A program made the translations under genes and the position numbers. This document shows, piece by piece, positions 23,641 to 35,306 of a stretch of 64,000 nucleotides of DNA. Origin of the DNA: Paragonimus westermani (taxonomy: Eukaryota; Platyhelminthes; Trematoda; Plagiorchiida; Troglotrematidae); NCBI GenBank assembly GCA_008508345.1, contig QNGE01000832.1:154907-218906 (forward strand), read 5' to 3'. Position 1 is the stretch's first letter; each line of letters opens with the position of its first letter. The notes under the pieces were generated by a model that did not search any database, was not told where the DNA came from, and saw nothing but the letters and a program-made list of their open reading frames with translations.

Positions 23641-26600
23641 AAAAAGTAACTGGTCTTTGACTATTGTGTTCAGATTCGTTATAGGAAATTTGTCTTGCTT
23701 CTATAAAGTGGATTATCAACAACAAAGGAGAACATACAAAACAAATGCAATCACGTGGCGGCCCATGTGAGTATGTTACAGAATGGGGCACCTGTATCTT
23801 CGGTTGACTCATATGATGCATCTGTGACCATGACATTAGGCAGTGCATCCAGGACGGAAGAATTTTAACTTAAAGTTTTCTGCATACACAGGTGGTTCCT
23901 ATGGTATTTCCAGGCTTGAGAAAGTTACCGATTTTTTCGTAGCTAAAAGAAGATAGCTTCTGGCAGGTAACCAAGTGAATATAGAGCCTTTCAGACTATT
24001 GCTTAGCTTTCGCCCAAATGATTGTGTTTTATAAACAAGTGACTTTGTCACCAGCCTGTGTGAATGATCTGTGTCTCTCAGTAACTCTTCTTCAGAAGGC
24101 TCCTTAGTGGGTTATGTTCTTTTACGATACAGGCAATAACCGTTCGTGTACAGTTTCATTCAAGGACTTGTAATGAAATCGTTCACTGTGAAAGTTTCAT
24201 GGCAGATTTCTCAATTAGTCCTATCAAAATCATCTACAGTCAATGGAAAATATACAACGTTTGAAACCTGCTGTTTTTATCTTGGCTGGTATGTATCAAA
24301 AAATTTAGACGAGATGGATGCCAGTGTTTGTTGAAAACCATTTTGCTTGGAAATCCTGTTAATTACGTAAGCATGGAGGAAATGGAATGGCTTCATGTTT
24401 CTCATTAATTAAATGAACACGGTGTGTTCCGAATTCACTGTCATTAAAATAACGCCACAGATTGAAGTAGTTTCACTGTGGCCCTTTAACTGTACCTGAT
24501 TAATCCTATTCTTCTACAGAATACATTGAGACATCGTAGGAAGCTTTCTCAATAGTCAGCTGCCATTTTTGATAAGAAATATACTGACCGTACACGAGAG
24601 TCGTACGGACTGTAGTTGATGTTCAGATCTCTCTTGTTGTTCATCTTATACACTCAGTGACCCAGTAGTGATTTTTACATCTACCACCTAAATGCACTTT
24701 TCGGTCCGATTTATCAGTGGTACTTTTCTGTCCAATAATGATGATTCAAGTATATATCTAAACTGAAGTCTGCGTTGTAGTTATTAAGAAAATTGGTTTA
24801 ATGATAGGTAGACCGGAAGTTAGCTCAAGACGATGAAGAAACTATGCACAACCAGTAATGAAATCTACCCAGAGTCAAGCTCTTCCTTTAGAACGAGGCT
24901 GACAGAACAATCTATGTGAATGAAAAAATCACGTTCAGGTGGAACTTGTGTTTAGATTGTGTAAATCAGCATACTGATAAAGAAGTTAGCTTCATGTTTG
25001 TTGTTTTCTTTTAACTTTACTGTTGTGAAACACAAAAGCCTGATTCAACATGTTCTATTCAACAGTCTGGATTTTCTATTTTAAATCCGTTTTTTTCTCT
25101 TGATTTCTTTCCAAATGAAAGCAGGTTAAAGTTCAAGTTGCACTTAGAAATGTTCTAGTTCAAACGAAATATCTTAGGAGGATAAGTGTCAACCAAACAA
25201 AAAATTATCGGCTCAGCGCACACGTTTCTTCCTCCATCTAAGCTTAGTTTTATGTGCATGGTTGTGTTATTTTATGTTTAAATTCATCTAGGTGAGACGA
25301 TAGCGGCCACAAGTATTCCAGCATTATTTCAACCGCAAACGTTCAATCTTTTTAATTGATAGTTTGTAGTTGCTTTTGCAAGTGATACTACTGGTTGATA
25401 ACAATGCCGCTCTTTCGCACCTGGGGCCAAGTGAAGCCCAAGGGAAATCAAGTCGAGCTAGCATCGCCACCCCGCCAAAAATGCGGATACAACGTGCATT
25501 CCGGACTAGGCACGTGTATATAATGTTGGCTATCGTTTTGTGTTTCACTGGGTTTGGATGCGCAGTATATGACATAGTGTTTCCAAAAATTCATTAGCAT
25601 AGTCAACCAGGGCAAAAATATCCGAGTTGATGAAGGATGAGTTTATTTAATATTCTAAAATATTCAAGTTGGAATTTACTTTAAGACTGATGAAGTATTG
25701 AACAAACATCTTCCTTACAAAAGGCGGTGTTCGGAATAATCTGGGTGCTATTGGAAAATTGCCTAAGCTAGAGAATTTTTGTTGTTAAAATTGGAAAACT
25801 CCAGTTCTTGAGTGCATATATTTTTTGGCGATAAGCTCAGTAATCAAAAACCTTGCTTGCAACTGACTTTCAAATTTTTGCGCATGGACGACCAGGATTT
25901 GCATACTAGGAATTATTGGGCAAGGGTTTATCGACTCAGCCTGAGTAATCACTACGAGAACACTGTTGCTGATGTCTAGAGATAGCTAAAAATAATACTA
26001 TAATAAATCACTTTAAAGGTAAAAGATAAATTAATCAGCGATTATCCGAAAATCCAAATTTACACGACACGTGGTACTGTATGTGAATAGAAAATATTCT
26101 GGAACCGTTCTGACGCCAATAACATTGCCTTCAAGGCCTGGAAAGAGGAAAGACACGTTTGCCAATCCGAACTTAACGTGTGTCCTCATTCACCTCATCA
26201 TTGGTTGAATTCGATGTGCACACTCGCTTAGGATGTTTATCTAGACTATTAATACAAAATGGTCGCCATGCGTGTGTACATATATAAGCTAGATATTCAG
26301 AGTTGATGGAGAGCATGCATTGTACACCTCCCGAACCATGTTCACTCAAGGGGAACCGTCGAATTTGTATCTGCCGGGATAACTTCATGTTGTGAAGGAG
26401 TTCAGAGCTTACCTGCTCTACCTTATTTTCGGAAGAAAAAGTTTGGAGTTTGCGAAAGTCCGCAATCTTTTATTATATTTTATAACTTCTTATTCGAGTT
26501 TCTGCCACCATACAATGCGGTTCCGTCACATTTAGTAGTGAATCAGGGTGTTGGTTCGGTGGAAGTCTACGGGGCTGCTCTCAACTATCGTAGACTTCAT

Positions 26601-28225
26601 AAGGCGTCGTGTAAAATTCTTTTTTTCAGTAACAAACTGATCATCACATTTCTGTATGCCAGCCCCCGAAATGGTGTCTTCGTCCGTTCCTTAGTTATTC
26701 GGTATTTCTTTACGTAAGAAATCTCATCAATAGAATGTACTTCGTGAGGCTTAATAATCGACAGACGGAAACGTGCATATCCAGATACCATCAGGGCACT
26801 GCAATCGAGGCAGAAAGCGTTTCAGACCCGATTCGGTTTCTTTCAAGAGGTTTCTGGTAACAGATACATCAAGGTATTATCAAAAGTCACGTGTACAATC
26901 TTGGCCGACGACGTAAAACGTGTATCTTCATCGGCTAAATGCTTCTTGGCTACTTTGCAACCTGCTTGTACATTCATTCTATTTCTGGGCCCCTTTCTAT
27001 AGTGTTACTGGCCTGAAAACTTTGAGCAAGACATCGTGTAACGTTTCTACATCATTTCGGTCTCATTTTGTGTTTTCCTCTTTTTATGGCATACGATGGG
27101 CAGCTTGTTAACAACTCTGAGGTTAAAGATAGTTCGTTTTTTTAAAAGTGAGTTTTGCCAGTCTAACCTTGACCGGTTGATGAGGTCAGGTTTATCGAGT
27201 CCGCCGAGGGAACATTTTTTGCATGAAACAGCGGTGGGATACACCGTTTGAGCATTAGGCTTGACAAGCGTGAACCAAATGTCTCAGATCTAATTGACAC
27301 AATCTGCCAGTGTTAAACACAACTACAGATTGACGATTTGGTTGATTTTTATCTCTTATTCAGTTATGTCAACGATGACAGAACCATGTAGCAGGTGGTT
27401 GAAATAATGTGATGACGTTTGGGTCATGGTTACAAAAACAACTAAGCAGGCGTTTAGCTGACACTTTGTGTCTTTGTACATACCGGTGGCAAGTATACCT
27501 GAATGCACTCGCTGTGCTGCATTCATTGCGGTTTGTTATGTGGGCGATAGAATCTGCTGTAGGTGGTTACGGTAAGTATTGATTGTGAACGTGTTCCACT
27601 GGAGTTATCTGGGAACTTGGAGGTGGTCGCTACTAGGAGTCAGGACTGGTATCTTAAGAGCTGTTAGATCAACTGAATAGTTAAAGAGACCAGACACAAC
27701 TTGACTTTGCAAGGAGTGTAGTCTACCTTCAGGATGATGGCTTTTCAGATAACTCAACGCAGCACCACTTCCACGCGGTAACTTTATTTCTAAGTGATTC
27801 TGGCTATAATTATATGCCCTGAATATAAACGCTTCATTTCTGTGGTGGCCGTTTAGCGTTCAAAACCTACAATTCCTGTTGAGTACCCCTACTGAGCAAG
27901 ATAGGCTGAGAACTCTACTGCTGGCTTCATTCTTGATTGAATTTATCAGGTAGTAACGATCTGAGGTTGCCAAACCAGTAACTCTTCTCATTATGAGCAG
28001 GAGGTCTCTTTTAGGTCACTGTGTGTAATGGAAGTAGTTACACAATATAACCAACGCACACCGATACCTCAAGACTGACTCCATCCATCCATATTGACAG
28101 AGTGCGGACGTGTTGCAAATGAAGCTTGTAACTTCTTTACAATTCCGGGGTTTTGAGACCTTCATTGGGATCTGTTATTTTACGAACACAACACGTTATA
28201 TAACATTTTTGTTTTTTCGACTTAC
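23641..28225. other. No supported gene; region expected to hold the next protocadherin exon
   Basis: The exon at 28226 ends mid-repeat, so the remaining part of EC6 should follow on the minus strand. I searched for DxNDN, LDRE and strand-A words and found none down to 8.4 kb. A minus-strand GAGCAG/GTAAGC at 26413 is donor-like, but its upstream codons are not cadherin-like. Confidence 0.5.
25370..25597 (+). CDS. Possible small single-pass membrane protein (hypothetical)
   Basis: A 75-codon frame that is richer in G and C than its surroundings. PPKMRIQRAFRTRH, basic, is followed by a 22-residue hydrophobic helix (HVYIMLAIVLCFTGFGCAVY) and a short tail, PKIH, then stop. This basic-then-helix layout recalls small inner-mitochondrial-membrane subunits such as COX6C, but the match is only of type and I do not claim it. 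A second frame with a proper ATG (25404-25523, starting MPLFRTWGQVKPKG) overlaps it and also looks codon-like. This could mean one gene with a frameshift. TTTTGCAAG before 25382 is an acceptor-like site. No poly-A signal follows closely. Confidence 0.25.
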   Translation: MLLQVILLVDNNAALSHLGPSEAQGKSSRASIATPPKMRIQRAFRTRHVYIMLAIVLCFTGFGCAVYDIVFPKIH

Positions 28226-29173
28226 CTCAAAGATGTATTCTCCATGAAATTCTGGTGGACAGTCGTTCACGTCAGCCACATTGACCACAACCGTTGCAGT
28301 CGCGCTTAGGCTTTTTGGTGTGCCGTGGTCACGAACACGAACGAGGACCAGGTACTTTGATTGTTCTTCCCTATCCAGCTGTTTAATCAAATGTAACTCA
28401 CCGGTGACAGATACTGTAAAACTATCTGAACCGTATGCGCTAGTTGGCCACTTTGCCATGGCCACTACCAGAGTCTCATTAGCTGGAATGATTTCAAATG
28501 TCAACCTAGCATTCTCTCCTATGTCTCTGTCTCGAGCGTGCAACCTGCCGATGAATGAGCCACGCTCAGCGTTTTCCAAAATACTAAATTCAAACAGTGA
28601 CTGTTTTTCCACAGAGTGAGTAATAGCTACTGGGTTCGAGGTGGGAATTGGCCAAAACGGGTCGATTTGATTTATATGGTAAGTTGGCAAATGCGTGTTC
28701 TTCTCATCATCTTCTTGATAAAACTCCGGCGGGTTATCGTTCACATCTGATATGTGTATCGTTATCAACCGAGTGGACGAAAGTGACGGAACGCCGTTGT
28801 CTGCACACTGTAGTGACGCAGAATAGAAGGCTTTCTCTTCACGATCAAAATGAGCGTCAGTCTGTGTCTCCAGACGGTAGACAGACCATCTTCCTTGATG
28901 TTTCCATTCTGTTCCCGGCGAAAATGAATCGGGGATTGTGGGGCTAGCCAGATGTCTGCGGTTTGCGCCAATTTGTTCTGTGAGTACACTTGCCACCAAT
29001 TCTGTGGGACCAGTAACTACCTCTTTGAGGGCCAAATAACGAGAGTCGTTCAGTGAACAGCGGAATATCGAATTCGGCGAGGTAGTGAGATCCAAATCTC
29101 TGACGGTAACTAACCCGATAAGGTGTGGTTTGTCATAAGTGTCTTCAGGGACGATGAATTCACTGTTGCGAAT
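28226..29173 (-). CDS. Protocadherin, second coding exon: EC repeats 4-5 and start of EC6
   Basis: Continuation of the same protocadherin, 316 codons (residues 490-805 of the joined protein). The acceptor is GCGCAATTCCAG ending at 29174, and reading continues in phase 0 with SEFIVPEDTYDKP, a cadherin strand A. EC4 (about 490-638) has VTVRDLDL, HFDREEKAFYS and the linker DVNDNPPEF. An unusual spacer of about 40 residues follows. EC5 (about 683-796) shows ILENAERGSFIG, RDRDIGENARL, TGELHLIKQLDREE, VRDHGTP and the linker DVNDCPP, in which Asn is replaced by Cys. The last residues, EFHGEYIFE, open a sixth repeat. The exon ends after GAG at a GTAAGT donor (28225-28220), phase 0. The next exon is therefore further left. 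No transmembrane segment is seen here. Confidence 0.94.
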
Positions 29174-29991
29174 CTGGAATTGCGCAAAAGTAAGCGTGAC
29201 ATCTACTCAACAAACCCATTGTTATATTGGATCAACATATTTATATGAGTCAGATTCCATAAGAAATCTCCGAACCGAATGCGGTTCATTTCAGGTGTAA
29301 CGTCAACCTGAGGCTAATTAACAGCAAAATAATACAGCTTCGTTCTTATATTCTATAGCAAAGTCAACGTTTAACTGCTTTTCTTTGTAGCAAAAGGGGT
29401 TAGACAGTCTCTTTGATGACTGAAAGGACATATATGGTTGTTTGAATCACATTTAGAAAAGGTATTATCAGAGATTCTGTGGGGTTCGAAGTCTAGTTTT
29501 CTGGTACATTTCGCCAATAATCATCTATGTGATGTACGACAGACACACGGTGGGTAAGAAGTATATATGAGAAGAAACTAAAACGTTGAAAGACAAACTA
29601 TCTATCCGAAGGCACGATTTGAATAAGGAAGTGACCATAAGGACAAAAGGTGGATAGCACCTGGTATTTTTGAACCTAAGCGTTAAGAATAAGCACTACC
29701 CAGAAATGTTTGATAATCTTGAGGTCAGGTGCATTTCAAATATTTCTAATATATGTCAAGTTCATATGAAACGGACAAAACTTTATCTGGACAAGTATGA
29801 CTCAAGGGTATCGTCGATACAAATCACGGATACCTCAGTTAACATACCGATTTTCGAAAAATGATTGAATTATATAACCACACCGACTTCCTGCTCATGT
29901 TTAATGTGTAAAAAGTTACCTAAAACTGCTTTCGTAATATGAGCCTTCATTCCTTCTTAGGAGGATGTATCATCATGTGTCTGATACTTAC
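29174..29991 (-). other. Intron between the two large protocadherin exons
   Basis: 818 bp, bounded by GTAAGT (29991) and CAG (29174) on the minus strand and joining two phase-0 exons. It is AT-rich and stop-rich in all frames. I see no nested gene. An open frame on the plus strand at 29670-29864 has no recognisable motif. Confidence 0.88.
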
Positions 29992-31458
29992 CAATATCAT
30001 CGGTCTGTGGTCATTACAATCTTCAATGTGTAACACAATTTCTGCTTCACTCACAGCGCCAGCTCCATCACTTGCAACAATCAACAGTGATAAGTTACCA
30101 TGACGCAAACCCCGCAAGCCGAGTTCGGTGATGTAAACATATTCCCGAGAAATGAAAAATCGTCGACGAATTTTCTCAATATCCGCGGATTGCTCAATAA
30201 TCTGATACGTGACCTTACCATTCTCGGTCTCTGGATCGTCTAAGTCGACTGCTTTCAGCTGAACCAATTTGCGCTGTGCGGTACACTCTTTCACACCAAA
30301 TTCGTACCGCGTTCTATCTGCTGTTCGATTATCCATGGTTACGTGTTGCGAATCAGCCAAGTGGACAGCTTCGACCAGACTGGATTTGCCAGATGAATCG
30401 AATACTGTCAGCGTTTTCAACCAAGTAGGTGCGTGATCGTTGATGTCACGCACAATCAAGCGAATCACCACTTCACCCCGGTTGTCATCAGAATCTAGGG
30501 CAATCAGACGGAATGAGAACCGATCGATACGTTCCCTGTCAATACGCTGAATAACTTGAAGGCAGGGAGTAATTTGTTCGACAGTCTTCTTAAGAGTCCC
30601 TGAATGCGTGTCCTGATCGTCCATGATCGTCGCATGATCAAGAACTCTGGGATCAAGATGTTCACACTGTGTACCTAAACCAGGGATAAGCACAATTTGG
30701 AAATGCTCTAACACCTCTAGGGGTGTGCTGAGTGGATGGAACAAGTAACTGCGGACACCATGTTCGATAGAGTCTGCATCACTAGCCATTGGAAGTGAGA
30801 TCAGGGTTCCGAGTTTACATTCTTCCGAAATCAGGATCACCCGTACACCTCCATCAGCCGTGCTTAGTTTCGGGAAGTAAGGCGCGTTGTCATTGATATC
30901 CAACACTGTGACTGTCAAATCAATGTATACCATTCCAATCAGTGGTCCAATTTTCGGTGGATGTTTTGTGGCCTGTTGAATCTGGTGGAACATTTGGTGT
31001 GCAACAACAATGAGATTTATATTACATGGTTGGTTGGTGCCTTGGAATTCCGGACACAAACGTTCTCGATCTATGGGTGCGGTGAAACGAATGATGCCAT
31101 ACACAGGGTCCAAATGGACAACGCCGATAAAGTTGGCTCTTTGTTGCGACCCCAGACTCGATAGCAGGTTGGTACTGATATCCAACAGTTCAAAATTGAG
31201 TTTCGCCGCTTGCTGGCTATCGTTTTGGGTGGCAGCCTTCAGACGCATTCCATGCATTAACAGTAGGTTGGTCAAATTAGCAACTTCTTTCTCCGGTAAT
31301 CGAGATTCAGAGATGTTGATTGTGAGCTGAAGTGGAGAGGAACTAACATTCGGAAAGTCTTGCGAAGGAAAACTGTCTGCAATCTGCCAAAGCGTGAACA
31401 AAATACGTATGGCGCAACCTGTCACAGAATGATCAAATGGTACGTCCAAACTTTTCAT
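29992..31458 (-). CDS. Protocadherin, start exon: N-terminus and EC repeats 1-3
   Basis: First coding exon of a cell-surface cadherin of the protocadherin type, 489 codons. Cadherins mediate calcium-dependent adhesion between cells. ATG at 31458 has A at -3 and an in-frame TGA two codons upstream. Residues 15-30 are a modest hydrophobic stretch that may be a signal peptide. EC1 (about 45-193) carries APIDRERLC, like protocadherin first repeats, and ends in DINDNAP (187-193). EC2 (about 194-344) has QRIDRERI and ends in DINDHAP. EC3 (about 345-486) has LKAVDLDD and ends in the altered linker DCNDHRP (480-486). The exon ends after TTG with a consensus donor GTAAGT at 29991-29986, phase 0. A good acceptor (TTGTTTTCAG) lies just upstream at 31487, so transcribed sequence starts at 31486. 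Length and repeated motifs make chance impossible. The exact ortholog is not assigned. Confidence 0.95.
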
Positions 31459-31955
31459 TTTTCAAAATGATGGAAGGCGCTCGGGTCTGAAAACAACGGA
31501 TATACATTTACATACATGGCAGAAGTGACAGTACTATACGGTTGGAAAATAGTAGAATGCGAATGCATGTGTATTGGATATCTTTCTTTTGCGGGCATAG
31601 ATTCACAAAATGTTTTATATGCCTGCCATTGTGATATGCCAAAACATAACAACTCATGTCAGGATCACAAAGAGACTGGGGATGGGGGTTTGAGCGTGCG
31701 TTTTATTCCTCATAGTAGTATGCCAGGAGCTAAGATGCGAGAAACAGTCCACAAAGGCAAGTAGGTGTTCCAGCGTGAAACAAGTTTGTGCAAATGAGAC
31801 ACACTCAGGACGATACGGTTTCATTGATCTAACAAAATAAGGTATTTCAATCTGTGGGTCGTACGAGCTTGCTTGTGGTTTTTTGAGTAAGCATAAGAAA
31901 TAACAGTACTGGTATCTGTTAGGCATATTTTCTTAAACCTTCATTGGAGTCTTAC

Positions 31956-31999
31956 CTTTGATTGAAGCATTCAGTGGAATTTTCAGCAATGCGCCTAGC
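31956..31999 (-). other. Probable 5' untranslated exon of the protocadherin
   Basis: The minus strand shows TCAATCAAAG followed by GTAAGA, a good donor at 31955. About 470 bp downstream is the strong acceptor TTGTTTTCAG (31488-31487) in front of the start codon. Joining them puts an in-frame TGA two codons before the ATG, as expected of leader sequence. The 5' edge is uncertain: a pyrimidine-rich TTCTATTGTCTCGAG just upstream may be an acceptor, or transcription may start nearby. No TATA box is evident. RNA evidence would settle it. Confidence 0.4.
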
Positions 32000-34900
32000 C
32001 TCGAGACAATAGAAACATACTTTCACGGGTGAATGGAGCAGGTGTCAATGGTTATGCGCGTATTTTGGCTTTCCCCATATCTGAAATGAGTGCATTTTAG
32101 GACAGAATTGATGAATCTGAGAAGGATGGTTTATTAAAAATAGCTAAACCAAAGATAGCTCTGAAGCTGCCGAAGAATTGTGAATGAGCCTTCGCTTAAA
32201 ATGGTTCAGTTAGTCTTGATATTAATTGGTAGGAGTGAATGTTGTTGCGTGCGCACTCTGGTTCGATTATGTGATTTCGAGCTAATCTTATGATATCTAA
32301 TGCCCGTAAAAACTTTAGACACTATGGAGTATCACCGGTCAGTCCATACCTTTTTACTCAGAACAAATTGGCCGGTCCTTCCCAAAACAAACCCACCATC
32401 TCTTAGCTTAAGCAAACCAACAGGTCCCGCCTAACATGGTTTTGGCCTAACTGATAAGTTCCGGTCACTGCTGACTCATGGGGAAGAAATTATTTCTTTC
32501 TTGTTTAATTCGCTTCCATCCATTTGCATCCGCTTTGTCGCACAGTTCCTACTATGCTGACATTGCAGAGCTTATTAAGTTGGCAAAACCATTGGTGAAC
32601 TTCCGGTCATCTGTTGACAGTGGCCTGGATTATGTGATGTGTTCATGTCTATTTTGCACTCCCAAGTGCTAACATAAGTGAGGGTATAAAACGAGTCTGT
32701 ACAAAAAAGATACAGTACTTATTTCATTTAAATGCATGCTTCATTGATAGTAACTTCCAGTTAGTTTCAATGTAATGTACCAAGAAGGCTAATAAATTGG
32801 TTACGAAAAGTTGACAAAAAAACTAGCTGTGTAACCGTACTCCACAGACAGAGACGCAGATGTTAGCTCAGGCGTATAAACGGAGGTAGTGACCACGCTT
32901 TTATCAAGGCTTATACTGCTGATCGTCAGACGGCACACTGTGTCACTCAGGAATTGATTATCATTCGATCCATTTAATTTGTGATATCTATTAGAACTAA
33001 AGGGCTTTTTGAATTAGCTCCCAAACTGAAATTTATACTGCATTGCCATTTTATATTAATGAAGTAAATTTACGAGCCGAAGGCCAAAGTAGGTTTTCTA
33101 CCATTATGCATATTTTTGTCGTCAAATCGGTGTTCATTACAGTGAACCACGTCGTCATGACGTACCTTCTAACGCACCGTAATCTTCTCAAAAAACCTAG
33201 TCATTTTCTGGATTCCCGTCAAATTGACGAGTCTCCAGGAAATTTAGTCTGATGATTTTCATTCTTATCGCCATGAGCTCAATGGAAATGCATATTTAAA
33301 CAGTCTAATATGACGTTCAGAAAAGTGAATTTATCCCTGAACATTTCACGTGTACAATGTGTCGACTGTGCAAACAGGATTGTGCCTGAAACGAGACGCG
33401 TCAAAGTTTTACATTTTCGGCCCACTTTATAATTTGCAACTAGACATCTGCAACATTTTATGATCTCCCGACCATCAGGCTTCATGTGAGTTAGGAGTAT
33501 TAATCTGAATTCACCAGTTCAATTAAGTTATCGAAACTACTAAAAATTACAGCACTGCCAATGACCGATAGAATAATAGTGCAAAGTAATTGCAAACATT
33601 GCAAGAAGATATCCACGGTTGCCACTGTTCCCTTTTTAGAATATCCCAATTTAGTCTCACGTATAATTAGAGTGTATAAAGTATGAAACAGGCTGTTAAA
33701 TGTGAAAAGGGACTTTTAGTGGGTGCCTGAAACACAATCCAAATCAGCACTGCAATCAATATGTACTCTTGTAGAAATTCCGATGGACTATAACCGTAAG
33801 CTGAATATAGAGATAGTACAAGCTATTCTAAGAAATTTGGTTGATGTACATGCTTGCTAATTGTTTTAGCCAAATTATAACACTCGCAACAGGCAAACAT
33901 CGGATTTTATGGTTGAAAATATAGTGTATACTTTCGTTAAAACGTCTCATATGAGCAGATATCTATCAGGGTAGGCCGTATAGTTCCGTTCAAAATATGG
34001 TTAACTGAAGCAACACACCAAACACACTAATGCGTTTTCGCTTTATGTGCCCTATGCCAGGGAACGACTCACACAGAATCCAAGAAGCCGCATTATTATA
34101 CAACTTTACACAACACAGAAAAGAAGCAACAATTGTTTCACGGACTACGAACAAGAGGGAGTAGGACTGCAATGCTTCCTCGTTTACGTAAGTACCGAAG
34201 TAGCTGCAGTACAAGCCATACAAATCAAAAATTGAATAATGACATGAAGGAACGAATCTAAAATTGGTTGGAAGGACAGATCAAAGCTTCTAGCTTCTCC
34301 AGTTGTTTATAAACTACAGTGCAACTAATCTATACAATGTTGAAGGTGAAAGTTATCAAAGTGTTCGGAGCAACTATAAAGGCATTCTTCAAGTTGTTGT
34401 TATCTCTACTGTTGTACTCTGCATCTTCTTATGCATTTGAAATTTGGGCGTGCTAACGCTGCGGCCACTCTGACATCCATTATCTTAGGTTACTCTCTCC
34501 AACACTTTCTGTCCCAACTGTCGGTCTCGTTCTCTGAGGAGTGACTTTCACTTTGTAGGTCAACAACAATTTGCTTAGAATTAGTTATGTTAGTGTAAGG
34601 TCGGAAAGTGCGAACGGTTACTCCGGAACGATTCTCATGGTTTGTCTTCCTATTACTCTATCAAAACAACCCATCAAACTTCATCCCCGCACGTGAAATT
34701 TCACTGCTGTCATCTCTCCAATGAGGAATGTAGCACCTGGAAAGTAGTGAGTGAACTGTACATTTTTGAGATAATCTAATCAGTTATAAGCAGTTTTGGT
34801 GTAAGTTACGTAGACGACTGTGGAAGGTTGTAGTAATTCTTACGAGTCCTCACGATGCAACGAGAGAAACGAGTAGTATTCACGTTTGTTTACAGAATAG

Positions 34901-35262
34901 ACAATAATGTTTATTGTAGAGTAGTAGGCGGATCTGTCTCAAGTATTTGTAGTTGTTTCATATAAATAGCATGGCCAGTTTGCCAAAGGAGATTTGTGTG
35001 ACGTTGGTAGTCGGTTTTCTATTCCATAAAACGACTAGTTGTTTTAGTCCCACCCTATGTGGTCTATTGCGAGTGAACAAATTAGGAAGGACTAAATTGC
35101 GGAGGATTTTCACATTGGCTGAAACCGAACCGACGATGAAAACAACGGTCTCAAAAATAGCAAGTGCCCCATCGTATGAAACATTCGGGTAGATAATTGA
35201 TTCCGTTTTAAAAAAATTGAACTCGTTTGTCTATTGCGCGACTGACAAAGCACTTACCACGT
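32000..35262. other. No supported gene; upstream of the protocadherin
   Basis: This should hold the protocadherin promoter if transcription begins near 32 kb. I see no TATA box or other element I can defend. Open frames are short and motif-free. Confidence 0.5.
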
Positions 35263-35306
35263 CTGTGTAGGCTGTTTCCCTCGCTCGTTCGAACCCAGCC
35301 GAAGTC
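35263..35306 (+). mobile_element. Partial SINE related to the 43.6-kb copy
   Basis: Contains CGCTCGTTCGAACCCAGCC and the upstream GCTGTTTC, both shared with the minus-strand element at 43585-43670. The B box is at 35286-35296. The A-box half is not recognisable, so this copy is truncated or diverged. Confidence 0.5.

Noticed and set aside
27416..27578. Plus-strand frame of about 54 codons from ATG ending at a consensus GTAAGT.
   Set aside because: No similarity recognised. A single good donor is common by chance, and it lies opposite the presumed protocadherin intron.
28281..31330. Plus-strand open frames of about 60-112 codons opposite the cadherin exons (28281-28619, 28648-28947, 31010-31330).
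   Set aside because: They are mirror frames of clearly coding minus-strand sequence and have no motifs.
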